Positions 52,008 through 61,060 of a stretch of DNA of 64,000 nucleotides are shown in pieces. Every line of letters starts with the position of its first letter. Within the stretch, counting starts at the first letter, position 1. Both the position numbers and the translations under genes were made by a program. A model generated the notes under the pieces. The model had not been told where the DNA came from, ran no database searches, and saw nothing but the letters and a program-made list of their open reading frames with translations. This DNA is from Tahibacter harae (GTDB lineage Bacteria > Pseudomonadota > Gammaproteobacteria > Xanthomonadales > Rhodanobacteraceae), in the NCBI RefSeq assembly GCF_024437735.1, contig NZ_JANFQO010000028.1, forward strand, positions 1 to 64,000, read 5' to 3'.

Positions 52008-54142
52008 GGCGGCGCCTCCGCGGCCTGCAGCGCCTGCAGATAGGCCTTGCCGGCGGCGCCGCCGCTGCGGCGTCCGGCCGTTGCGGCGGCCGCGCGCGGC
52101 AGCAGCGGCCACAGGCGGCCGCGCAGTTCGTCACGGCAGCGGGTGCAGGCCGGATCGCGGCGCCAGCTGTCGGCGGCGGCGGCCAGGTCCAGCGTGCCCG
52201 GCGCGTTCGGGTCGCGCTTGCCCAGCCAGCTGTCGAAGCCGGCCCAGTCCGGCGCCTCGTTGCGTTCCAGCGCCTGCCAGAATGCGTCGAGCTGCGGCTC
52301 CGGCACAGTTGCGACATTTGCCGCATTTTCGCTGTTGCGCACATCCTTGCGTTCGCCGCTGAGCCGGCGCGTCTCGTCCACCGGCGGCAGTTCCAGGCCG
52401 ACCCGCGCCAGATAGATGCGGCTGGCCTGCTGCACCAGCTTGATCTGCTCCAGCGCCTTGTATTCATGCGGCAGGGCCGCGGCCGGCGCGCCGCTGCGCA
52501 GTTGCAGTTCCGCCTGCCACATCGCCTCCAGCGCGACCCTGAGGATGCGCTTGGTATCCGGATCGAGCAGAGTGGCGGCTTCGGCGTGGTCGTGGGTATG
52601 GCCGAACTCGGCCAGCACATTGCCGGCATCGCCGAAGCGCTTGGCCGGCGCGGCGGCGTGATCGTCGTGGCCGGGGGCTTCGGCGGCGTGGTCTTCGTGT
52701 TCCTCGCCTGCTTCCTTGTCGCCGGATTCTTTCTTCGCCGCCGGCTTGGGGCCGTGGCCGCCGCCGCTCTCGAATTCCTCGCCCAGGAACTGGCCGTAGC
52801 GCAGGCGCAGGATCTTCTGCTGCACGCCCAGTTCGTCGGACTTGTCGACGAAGGCTTCGGCACTGAGTTTGGGCTTCTCGGCGATCAGCGCCTCGGTATC
52901 AATGATGATCTGGCGCTGGCTGCGGAAATACGCCGGCAAGGTCTTGCGCACCAGTCCTTCCACGCCTACGCCCTGGTCCGCCTGGGGCGGCGGCAGGCGC
53001 AGGATGTAGCTGGCGCTGCGGCTTTGCTGCGGCTGCGGCTCGCGTTTGTCGCTCACGTCCAGGCGCACGATCAGCTCGTCGCCCGCGGCGAGATTCAGCG
53101 CGGCCAGGTCGATGCGATGGCGGTAGCGCCGCTCGCGCGCCGTGCCTTCGCCGCGCAGGCGCAGGCTCTGCTGCTGCACCTCGATGTTCTCGCCGCTGCC
53201 CTGGGCGCGGGTGATGTCGAGCACGGCCTCGCCCAGGCCGTAATCGTCGCTGGCGCGGAAATCGAAATCCCAGGCGTCCTGGCCGGCTTCGCGCAGGCTC
53301 AGGGTCTTGTCCGGCGCTTCCACGCGGATCTGCGGCGCCTGGTCGGCGATGGTGTCCAGGCGGTGGCGGCGGTCTTCGGCCAGCGCGCCGTCGGCGTCGG
53401 TCTCGATACGGTACAAGGCGGCATTGTCCAGTTTTGTCTCGCCGCTCCAGCTGTCGCCGGCCGGCTGCAGCGCCAGCGTGCGGCCGTCGTGGAAGCGCAG
53501 CCGCACCGCGCGCGGCGGCGCGGAGAAGCGCAGCTGCCAGCGCAGCAGCGAGCCTTGCGGCACGCGCGCGTCCAGTCCGTCCTGCTGGCTGGCGCCCAGG
53601 CCGGTATAGCGCGGCGGTGTGATATCCAGGCGTTGCGCGAGCAGGCGCAACGGGCCGGATTGCGCGGTTTCTGCGGCGGCGCCGGGCGCCGGCACGGTGG
53701 TTTTTTCCGGCGACCACAGCGACAGAAGCAGCAGCACGCCGCTGAGCGCGAGGCTGGCCGCGATCGCCGCGCGCGGCCAGGCCGGCCGCAGTTCCGGCAG
53801 CTGCTGCGCCAGGCGCGCCAGCAGGCGCTCGCGCTGCAGCCGGGCCAGCGGCGGGAGCGTGTCCGCAGCGGCCAGCAGCAGTGCGGCGCTATCCTCGCAG
53901 CGCGGATCGGCTGCATCCAGCGCGCGCACCAGCCAGCGCGGCTGGATGCGGCGCAGGTCCTGCCATTGCCACAGCAGCAAGGTCAGTACTGCCGCGGCGG
54001 CGGTCAGCAGCGCGGCTGTGGTGCCGACCTGGCGCAGCGCCAGCCAGGTCAGCGCGGCCAGCGGCGGCAGCGCCAGCAGCAGCGCAATGGCGCGGCGGCG
54101 GCCGCGCACGGCGGCGAGGGCGGAATGCAGCAGGCGGTTCAT
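52004..54142 (-). CDS. DUF4175-like membrane protein with long coiled periplasmic region
   Basis: A 712-residue protein. Two N-terminal helices (about 18-36 and 42-57) and one more (about 125-143) are followed by a large charged domain. Blocks seen: RLRFHDGRTLALQP, YRIETDADGALAEDRRHRLD, LREAGQDAWDFDFRASDDYG, TARERRYRHRIDL and QKILRLRYGQFLGEEFE, then a histidine/acid-rich low-complexity stretch (about 460-530, EEHEDHAAEAPGHDDHAA). It ends in a tetratricopeptide-like helical part. This matches DUF4175-type proteins found beside BatA and DUF58. It overlaps both neighbours by 4 bases, so the module is translationally coupled. Confidence 0.75.
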   Translation of the reverse strand: MNRLLHSALAAVRGRRRAIALLLALPPLAALTWLALRQVGTTAALLTAAAAVLTLLLWQWQDLRRIQPRWLVRALDAADPRCEDSAALLLAAADTLPPLARLQRERLLARLAQQLPELRPAWPRAAIAASLALSGVLLLLSLWSPEKTTVPAPGAAAETAQSGPLRLLAQRLDITPPRYTGLGASQQDGLDARVPQGSLLRWQLRFSAPPRAVRLRFHDGRTLALQPAGDSWSGETKLDNAALYRIETDADGALAEDRRHRLDTIADQAPQIRVEAPDKTLSLREAGQDAWDFDFRASDDYGLGEAVLDITRAQGSGENIEVQQQSLRLRGEGTARERRYRHRIDLAALNLAAGDELIVRLDVSDKREPQPQQSRSASYILRLPPPQADQGVGVEGLVRKTLPAYFRSQRQIIIDTEALIAEKPKLSAEAFVDKSDELGVQQKILRLRYGQFLGEEFESGGGHGPKPAAKKESGDKEAGEEHEDHAAEAPGHDDHAAAPAKRFGDAGNVLAEFGHTHDHAEAATLLDPDTKRILRVALEAMWQAELQLRSGAPAAALPHEYKALEQIKLVQQASRIYLARVGLELPPVDETRRLSGERKDVRNSENAANVATVPEPQLDAFWQALERNEAPDWAGFDSWLGKRDPNAPGTLDLAAAADSWRRDPACTRCRDELRGRLWPLLPRAAAATAGRRSGGAAGKAYLQALQAAEAPP

Positions 54143-55287
54143 GCGCGGCGCCGGCGGTAGTACAGCGAAAGCGCGCGTTCGGCCAGGAAGGCCAGGGCGG
54201 CGAGCAGGATCAGCGGCGGTGCCAGCGGCCGCGCCGCCGGCGTACCGCGCGCAGCGCCTTCGCGCGGCGGCAGGTGGGCGGCGAAAGCCCAGTCCGGCAC
54301 CAGCTGTGGCGGCAGCAGCGCGCTGCGCAGGGTTTGCGGGAATGTGGCGTCCAGCAGCAGCGGCAGTTGTGCCGGGTCCAGCGGCTTGCTGAAGCTCAGC
54401 AGGCGGCCGTTACCGTGGGCTTTGGCCAGCAGCAGCGGCGCAGCATCGCTGTCGCGTGCGATCACTTCGGCATCGGCCAGCTGCGGTGCGTCCAGCAGAG
54501 CGGTACCGCCGGCTTCGACCCAGCGCAGCAGCGCCGGCGACGGCTCGCCGGCCAGCCAGAACACCAGGGCGGTGTTCGCGTCCAGTGCTGCTTCGGGCGC
54601 TTCCTCGGTCAGCGGGAAGCGTTCCGGTTCGATCTGGTTCCAGGCCTTGACCGCGGCCTGCAGGTAGATCCGCGCCGGGACATCGGCGCCGCGCAGCGAA
54701 ATGCGCAGACGCGGCGCGGGCAAGGCGCTGAGCGCACCGGGAGCCTGCGCGATCACTTGCCAGTCCACCGCGCGGCTCAGCGCGATCTCGCCGCCGTCCA
54801 GGCCGTGCAGCGTGCCCGGCACGATCACATGCAGCCGCGCCGAGGGCGCAAGTTCGCTGTCCAGTTCACGCAGCAGGCTGGCGCTGGCCTGTGCCTCGGC
54901 GGCGCCGTGCGCGGCATTGTCCAGGGCGGGAAACTGCGGCAGCAGCCAGCGCCACTGCGCCCGCGGCAGCGCCAGCTGCGCACGCGCCTGGGCTGCATCC
55001 ACGCCCGGTGCCACGACCACCCACTCGCCGTCGCGCGTGGCCGCGCCGCGCCACTGCGGCTGCGCCAGCAGCAGCGCCAGCAGGGCCAGCAGCACCAGGC
55101 GCAGCAGCAACAGCGGCCACTGTTCCAGCTGTATGCGCCGGCGCGGCTTGGCCGGTCCGCGTATCCAGCGCAGCGCGGCGAACAGCGTCGCCTGCTGTTC
55201 TTGGCGCCGGTGCAGATGCAGCAGCAGCGGAATCAGCAGCGCGGCCAGCGCGGCCAGCCCCAGCGGCAGCAACAGGCTCAATCCCAT
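54139..55287 (-). CDS. BatA-domain membrane protein
   Basis: A 382-residue protein. Its N-terminal 80 residues form the BatA double-transmembrane domain (LLLPLGLAALAALLIPLLLH, then RRIQLEQWPLLLLRLVLLAL). A long periplasmic part follows, with a ThuA/amidotransferase-like middle (WLAGEPSPALLRWVEAGGTA, LLAKAHGNGRLLSFSK), and a final helix (about 355-372) precedes a basic tail. It lacks the von Willebrand A domain of BatA/BatB. The start at 55287 overlaps the DUF58 gene by 10 bases. It is likely a membrane partner of the MoxR-DUF58 pair. Confidence 0.8.
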   Translation of the reverse strand: MGLSLLLPLGLAALAALLIPLLLHLHRRQEQQATLFAALRWIRGPAKPRRRIQLEQWPLLLLRLVLLALLALLLAQPQWRGAATRDGEWVVVAPGVDAAQARAQLALPRAQWRWLLPQFPALDNAAHGAAEAQASASLLRELDSELAPSARLHVIVPGTLHGLDGGEIALSRAVDWQVIAQAPGALSALPAPRLRISLRGADVPARIYLQAAVKAWNQIEPERFPLTEEAPEAALDANTALVFWLAGEPSPALLRWVEAGGTALLDAPQLADAEVIARDSDAAPLLLAKAHGNGRLLSFSKPLDPAQLPLLLDATFPQTLRSALLPPQLVPDWAFAAHLPPREGAARGTPAARPLAPPLILLAALAFLAERALSLYYRRRRA

Positions 55288-56183
55288 GCCTGTTCTCCAC
55301 CTGGCCGCGTGCCGAACAGCTGGCGCAGCGCCGCGTCGGCGGGCTGGTCCAGGAAATGCGTGGCCAGGCGTATGCCGCTGGCAGTCAGGCGTGCGCGCAG
55401 CGCCTGGCGCGCCGCGGCGAAGGCCTGCAGATATTCCGCGCGTGCGGCGGCCGGATCGGCCAGCACCTGCCTGTCCGATTCCGGATCGACGAAACGGCGG
55501 CTGCCGCGGAACGGGAAATCGCGTTCTTCCGCCGTGAGAATCTGTATCAGCGCTACCTCGCGCCGCGCCGCCGCCAGCCGTTGCGCCAGCGCGATGGCGG
55601 CTTCGTCGAAACCGTCGCTGAGCAGCACGACCAGCGACGCCGGCGCTATCCGCTCCCACAACGGCAACGACTGCGCCGCCGCAGGCCAGTTGCCGCGCGC
55701 CTGCCAGCCCAGCATCTCCTGGATGCAGCGGTCGCGCTGGCGCGGTCCCAGTCCCAGATCGACGAAGGACTGCACCTGATCCGACAGCGCCGCCAGGCCG
55801 AAATGATCGCCCTGGCGCAGCGCAAGCTCGATGACACAGGCTGCCAGGGTCCGCGCCGCGGCCAGCCGCGAATGCTGTGGGTTCGCTGCATCCGCCTGTG
55901 CCATCGAGGCCGTCGCATCGACCAGCAGCCACAACTCCAGCGGCGAATCGCGTTCGGATTCGCGCACGAAATAGCGGTCCGAACGCGCAAACAATTTCCA
56001 GTCCACCCGCCGCGGCTCATCCCCCGGCGCATACGCGCGGTACTGCGCAAACTCCAGCCCCACACCGCGGCTGCGGCTGCTGTGCTGGCCCAGCCCCTGG
56101 CCGCCGGCGGCCAGGCGCGGCGCCAGGCGCAGATCGCGCAGGCGGGCGCGCAGGGCGGGGGAGATAAGTTCCGTGGAACTCAT
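55278..56183 (-). CDS. DUF58 domain protein (vWA-like, MoxR partner)
   Basis: A 301-residue DUF58 protein. The diagnostic block is EFAQYRAYAPGDEPRRVDWK followed by FARSDRYFVRE. The vWA-like fold continues with LWLLVDATASMAQ (a MIDAS-like D-x-T-x-S in place of DxSxS) and VVLLSDGF. DUF58 proteins work with MoxR AAA+ ATPases in metal insertion, complex assembly or envelope stress tolerance. Here the MoxR gene lies 691 bp upstream and not adjacent, because a repeat-rich segment sits between them. Confidence 0.87.
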   Translation of the reverse strand: MSSTELISPALRARLRDLRLAPRLAAGGQGLGQHSSRSRGVGLEFAQYRAYAPGDEPRRVDWKLFARSDRYFVRESERDSPLELWLLVDATASMAQADAANPQHSRLAAARTLAACVIELALRQGDHFGLAALSDQVQSFVDLGLGPRQRDRCIQEMLGWQARGNWPAAAQSLPLWERIAPASLVVLLSDGFDEAAIALAQRLAAARREVALIQILTAEERDFPFRGSRRFVDPESDRQVLADPAAARAEYLQAFAAARQALRARLTASGIRLATHFLDQPADAALRQLFGTRPGGEQAWD

Positions 56184-56874
56184 GGGTGGATGCGACCTGG
56201 TGGCTGGAGGGAGCCGGTGAAGTGAAGGCGGAGCGCAGATGGATGGCTTTGGATTGGGGTGTGCATGGACGGGCTACCGCCGGGTCGGCAGTGCGAGCTT
56301 CGCTCCGCGACGACGCAGGACAAACCGTGCGACGGCGCAGGCGATACGTTCGCCGCCCTGTCTTGTTTCGCGCTGCCTTTCGTCCGATCCAGCCCAACGA
56401 CCGGAATACGTGCGGTTGGGGTGAGGGGGAAACGCGGACTAATGCGGCCAAGCTGGGTTTTTGCCGTATTGCGCAGCACAAACCTTCGGCGAAAGCCCGG
56501 CTTCGAAGCAAACTGACACGCCGCCCCCTCACCCAATCCTCTCCCCCAAGCGAGCTTGGGGGAGAGGGCTTTGCGGCGAGGCGATGGAGGCAGTTGCGCT
56601 ACACCATCATCGCCAACCGTCGCTGCCGTGGTTGCCGTCACGGCTTCCGGGATGTGTCTCTTTCTGTCTGCGCGTTCTTTGCACAAGCAAAGGAAGCGCG
56701 GGTCGGGCGCCGCGGATGACCGAAAGCCTCTGGCATCGCGCGGCGTTCGCTCTGCGGGCGAGCGAAAGCCTTTGGCCAGGCCATCGCGCAGCGTCGCCAC
56801 CGGAAGAGGCAAGAAGCCTCCGCCGCCGCCAGCCCCAGAAAACCGGCCCGCCAGGAAATTGAAACCCACTCCAC
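56184..56874. other. 691-bp repeat-rich gap between moxR and the DUF58 gene
   Basis: MoxR and DUF58 genes are normally contiguous, but here a non-coding block separates them. It contains the palindromic repeat at 56538-56568 with its flank GCCGCCCCCTCACCC. It also contains a second repeat-like text (about 56640-56860: GTGTCTCTTTCTGTCTGCGC, GCGAAAGCCTTTGGCC) of the kind that yields small arginine-rich hypothetical frames. A 232-codon leftward frame spans the block but is a patchwork of these repeats, so I do not call it. Confidence 0.55.
56538..56568. repeat. Single palindromic repeat, reverse orientation
   Basis: CCTCTCCCCCAAG pairs with CTTGGGGGAGAGG around a CGAG loop and is preceded by GCCGCCCCCTCACCC. 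It is a singlet of the same family as the copies at 30.1, 45.8 and 59.5 kb, pointing the other way from the 45.8 kb copy. Confidence 0.7.
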
Positions 56875-57873
<999 letters not shown>

Positions 57874-58095
57874 TGCGTGATCCGTACGAAGTGAGAGCGG
57901 GAAGTGCGCCGGCCGCGGCTGCGGCAACGGACTTCGACGCTGCATTCTCGGCCGAAATTACGTGGGCTTAAGCCTGCCATTGGTCAGGGCGGCGCGCGGC
58001 GTGATTGTGCATTGCCGCTGGATTGCGCAGGCCCCGGCGCAGGAGCTCGGTCCCTGCCCGCGGGTCCACGGACTGCGGCTGTGCGGGAGCGGAAA

Positions 58096-58401
58096 ATGAC
58101 CGGCGATGGATGGCTGACCCAGGTTTTCGCCGTGTGCGGATGGGTCTGGCTGATACTGGCCGTGGCCGTGCAGCTGCTCAATCTGCTGTATCTGGTGCAC
58201 AACGCCCTGGGCAAGGGCAATCCTTTGCAGATCCATGCCGTGCCCGTGATGCTCTGGGCGCTTGCGCTATTGTGCCGCCGCGAGGGGTTCTTCATCGCGT
58301 CGCCGCTCGCCGAGCTGGGCGTCGTAGCCGCAGTCCATGTCGCGTTCGACATCGTTGCGGCGAGGGTCGAACGGCGCGCGCGGCGCAAGGTGCGTAGGTA
58401 G
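58096..58401 (+). CDS. Small membrane protein of unknown function
   Basis: A 101-residue protein with three hydrophobic segments (about 10-32, 42-58 and 65-85) and a basic C-terminus (RVERRARRKVRR). No family was recognised. The ATG at 58096 has GGGAG 9 bases upstream. It lies on the plus strand between the leftward moxR and DUF4159 genes. The alternative start far upstream (57904) would add an arginine-rich stretch and is unlikely. Confidence 0.55.
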   Translation: MTGDGWLTQVFAVCGWVWLILAVAVQLLNLLYLVHNALGKGNPLQIHAVPVMLWALALLCRREGFFIASPLAELGVVAAVHVAFDIVAARVERRARRKVRR

Positions 58402-58436
58402 CGTCCGGAAGTTCCGTCGGCGTGCGCCGCGGCCGC

Positions 58437-59153
58437 TCAGGCCGTCAGTGCGTAGATCACGATATTGACGCCGAACTTGGTGTTGTCCTCGGCCAGCCAG
58501 CGCTTGTTGCGCCAGTCGTAGTCCCACTCGCAGCCGTAGTCCTTGTTGCTGTAGAGCAGGCCCAGGCGGCCGTTGATGCTGATGCCGCGCAGATAATCGT
58601 GGACGATGTCGTCGCCCCAGCCATTGAGTTCGAAGCTGGTCGCGGGCGGATCGTCGAAGTGGAAGAAGCTGTGGTAGATCGGATGCTTCTTCGGCAGCTT
58701 CTGCAAGGCCTCGGGGCCGAAGATCGCCGCCATCTGCGCTTCAAAGGACTTGGCGAACAGGCCGTCGATATCGTGGTTGCAGTCGTCCACGAAGACGAAG
58801 CCGCCGTTGCGCACGTAGCGCTCGAAATTGCGTTTTTCCTCGGGATTGAATTCGACCAGCTTGTGCCCGGCCAGATAGCAGAAGCTGGCTTCGAGCATGC
58901 GCGGATCGGCCAGCGGCAGCACCTGTTCCACCGGGTCCACGCGCAGGGTGGTGTACTGGATCAGCGCGTCGATCAGGTTGGACGGCATGCGCTGATCCAC
59001 GTCCCAGTCGCCGGATTCGTACATCAGGCGGGTGAAGCGGAAATCGTAGTTCTTCGCGGGTTCCGCGCCTTTTTCCGCCGCACGCAGCAAAGGCGCGAAA
59101 GCGGTGCCGGCGCCGGCGGCGAACAGGAGGCGGAGGAATTCGGCGCGGGTCAT
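58437..59153 (-). CDS. DUF4159 domain protein with signal sequence
   Basis: A 238-residue exported protein. The N-terminus MTRAEFLRLLFAAGAGTAF resembles a Tat signal with one of the two arginines missing. The DUF4159 domain carries FRFTRLMYESGDWDVDQRMP, LEASFCYLAGHKLVEFNPEE, GGFVFVDDCNHDIDG, LPKKHPIYHSFFHFD and LGLLYSNKDYGCEWDY. DUF4159 proteins accompany MoxR, DUF58 and BatA genes, and here the gene sits between that module and the TldD/TldE pair. The domain resembles a class I glutamine-amidotransferase-like fold without catalytic Cys. Function unknown. Confidence 0.85.
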   Translation of the reverse strand: MTRAEFLRLLFAAGAGTAFAPLLRAAEKGAEPAKNYDFRFTRLMYESGDWDVDQRMPSNLIDALIQYTTLRVDPVEQVLPLADPRMLEASFCYLAGHKLVEFNPEEKRNFERYVRNGGFVFVDDCNHDIDGLFAKSFEAQMAAIFGPEALQKLPKKHPIYHSFFHFDDPPATSFELNGWGDDIVHDYLRGISINGRLGLLYSNKDYGCEWDYDWRNKRWLAEDNTKFGVNIVIYALTA

Positions 59154-59204
59154 GGGAGTGGGGTTAGATGCGCTGGTCTGCGTGGTGCCGGGTTGCGGTG
59201 TGGT

Positions 59205-59360
59205 GGGCTATCTGATGGCGGGGCTATTTGCTGATGATGGGGCTATTTGATGCCGGGACTGTGTGGTGCTGAGGCTGTGTAGTGATGGGGCTGCGTGGTG
59301 CTCGGGCTGCGTCGTGCGTGGTGCCGGGGCTGCATGGTGCCGGCGCCGCGTAATGCTGGG
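59205..59360. repeat. Degenerate 16-18 bp tandem repeats, GGGGCTGCGTGGTGC type
   Basis: About eight imperfect units follow each other, e.g. GGGGCTATTTGCTGATGAT, GGGGCTATTTGATGCC, GGGACTGTGTGGTGCT, GAGGCTGTGTAGTGAT, GGGGCTGCGTGGTGCTC, GGGGCTGCATGGTGCC. All keep GG-CT--(G/T)T--TG. They lie just downstream of the leftward tldE-like gene and upstream of the DUF4159 start. Probably slipped-strand expansion; function unknown. Confidence 0.65.
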
Positions 59361-59417
59361 GCGTACTACGCCGTGCAATGTGCTGCAGCAGATAACCGCT
59401 GCGGGAGCCCCGCCTTT

Positions 59418-59600
59418 CCCTCTCCCCAAGCCCGCTTGGGGGAGAGGGCAGGGTGAGGGGGCGACGTGTCCGTCGGGAAAGCGCCCAGGTTTTCGCCGGT
59501 GATGCCAAGTGAGGCTCGCGAAAACCGCTGCGGTGAGAAAGGCTGAGACGTTGCCCCCTCACCTCAGCCCTCTCCCCCAAGCGGGCTTGGGGGAGAGGGA
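59418..59600. repeat. REPIN-like inverted pair of CCCTCTCCCC palindromes
   Basis: A palindrome (59418-59448) followed by CAGGGTGAGGGGGCGACG and a second (59568-59600) preceded by CGTTGCCCCCTCACCTCAG lie head to head. The inner 119 bp contains GCGCCCAGGTTTTCGCCGGT, close to the inner text of the pair at 30.1 kb. Two full pairs and two singlets of this family lie in the window. Confidence 0.75.
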
Positions 59601-59699
59601 GCGGGAACATCTTGCAGCGGGGCGGGCAACCCGCCGCTGCGGTCAACGCTCACCGGAACCAGTCAGGCCCAATCAATCAGACGCAATCAACCAATCCGG

Positions 59700-61040
59700 T
59701 CAAACCGCATCCGACAGCGACGTAAACGTGAAATCGCGAATCTTCATCGGCGGAATCATCATCACGAACGGCGATTCGTCATCGCCGACGCGCACCGGCT
59801 TGCCCAGTTCCTCGATGTTGTTGAGCATGATGACCGGCGATTCGTTGAAGCGGAAATTCTTGATCGGGTGCTTGATCTCGCCGTCCTCGATGTAGAAGGT
59901 GCCGTCGCGGGTCAGGCCGGTCAGCAGCACGGTCTGCGGGTCGACCAGGCGGATGTACCAGGTGCGCGTGACCAGGATGCCCTTCTTGGTGCTCTTGACC
60001 AGTTCGGCGGTGCTCTTGTCGCCGCCGAGCATGATCAGGTTGCCGGGCAGGCCGTTGGCCTTCTTCTTTTTCTGCTCGGCCCAGTAGCGCGAATACTGCA
60101 GGTATTCGACCTTGCCCTTGTTGATGATGTCGAGGCGCTCGCGCGGCAGGCCGTCGTTCTGCAAGTCCCAGGGCACCACGGCGGCGTCCTTGTCCCAGGG
60201 GTCGGAGTAGATGGTCACGCGCTCGTCAAACAGTTTCTCGCCGAGCTTGTTGCCGCCGCCCTTCTTGGACAGGAAGCTGCGGCCTTCGTCGGACTGGCGT
60301 GCGTCGAAGCCGAACATCATGAAGGAGATCAGGCCGGCGCTGGCGGCCGGTTCCAGGATTACCGTGTACTTGCCCGGCTCCAGCGCCTTGGCTTCGGCCG
60401 AACGCTTGGCCTTGTCCATGGCGATGGCGATTTCCTTCTTGGCGTCGAAGGCTTCGACGTCGCGCAGGTTGCGCGCGACCCAGCCCGAGCCGCGGCCGTC
60501 GTCGGTACGCACGGTACAGGTGAAGTCAACGCCGGCGGACTTCTGGTAGCCCCAGTTGCCCTTGCTGTTGGCGATGGCGGTGAAGCTCTGGTTGTCCGAC
60601 AGGAAGCCGGCCGCGACCAGCTTGTCCTTCTTGCAGGGCTCGATGCAGGCGGCGGCGACTTCGGCGCGGTAGTCGGGCGTGATCGCCGCGGTCTTGGCGC
60701 TGAAGGTCTCGCTGGGCTTGTATTCCTGCTTTTCGATCGCCGGCATGAACTCCGGATTTTCCGGCGCCAGCCTGGCCAGCTCTTCGGCGCGGCGCACCAC
60801 TTTTTCCAGCGAGGCGTCGTCGAATTCGTTGATGGTCGCCGCGCCCACGCGCTTGCCGAAGGCCACCTGCACGGCCAGCTGCGTATCGTCGACGATGCCG
60901 CTGGTCGACACGCTGTTGAGCGCGTAGCGGATGTTGCCGGTGATCGAGCCGCTCAGCGATGCGCTGCACTCGTCGGCCTTGGACAGTTTGATGACCTTGT
61001 CCAGGATGGTCTTGGCTTCCTGCTCGGTGAAGATACCCAT
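59700..61040 (-). CDS. TldE/PmbA-family protein (TldD/TldE pair partner)
   Basis: A 446-residue TldD/PmbA-family protein without a signal peptide (MGIFTEQEAKTILDKVIKLS). Family blocks include AVQVAFGKRVGAATINEFDD, DNQSFTAIANSKGNWGYQKS, LEPGKYTVILEPAASAGLIS and RDGTFYIEDGEIKHPIKNFR near the C-terminus. It lacks the HExxxH zinc motif, as expected for the TldE/PmbA subunit. In the known pair, TldD supplies the zinc and TldE completes the peptidase. The upstream gene (20 bp apart, same strand) is the TldD member, which carries a Tat signal while this one carries none, so a shared compartment is not obvious. Confidence 0.87.
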   Translation of the reverse strand: MGIFTEQEAKTILDKVIKLSKADECSASLSGSITGNIRYALNSVSTSGIVDDTQLAVQVAFGKRVGAATINEFDDASLEKVVRRAEELARLAPENPEFMPAIEKQEYKPSETFSAKTAAITPDYRAEVAAACIEPCKKDKLVAAGFLSDNQSFTAIANSKGNWGYQKSAGVDFTCTVRTDDGRGSGWVARNLRDVEAFDAKKEIAIAMDKAKRSAEAKALEPGKYTVILEPAASAGLISFMMFGFDARQSDEGRSFLSKKGGGNKLGEKLFDERVTIYSDPWDKDAAVVPWDLQNDGLPRERLDIINKGKVEYLQYSRYWAEQKKKKANGLPGNLIMLGGDKSTAELVKSTKKGILVTRTWYIRLVDPQTVLLTGLTRDGTFYIEDGEIKHPIKNFRFNESPVIMLNNIEELGKPVRVGDDESPFVMMIPPMKIRDFTFTSLSDAV

Positions 61041-61060
61041 GGTCGATTCTCCTGGTCGGA

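Larger units (their letters stand above)
59154..59699. other. 546-bp intergenic region made largely of repeats
   Basis: The gap between the tldE-like and DUF4159 genes, both leftward, contains a degenerate tandem array (about 59205-59360) and a REPIN-like pair (59418-59600). Both are annotated separately. No gene is supported; frames across it only translate the repeats. The pair may block or weaken read-through from the tldD/tldE operon into DUF4159. Confidence 0.55.
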
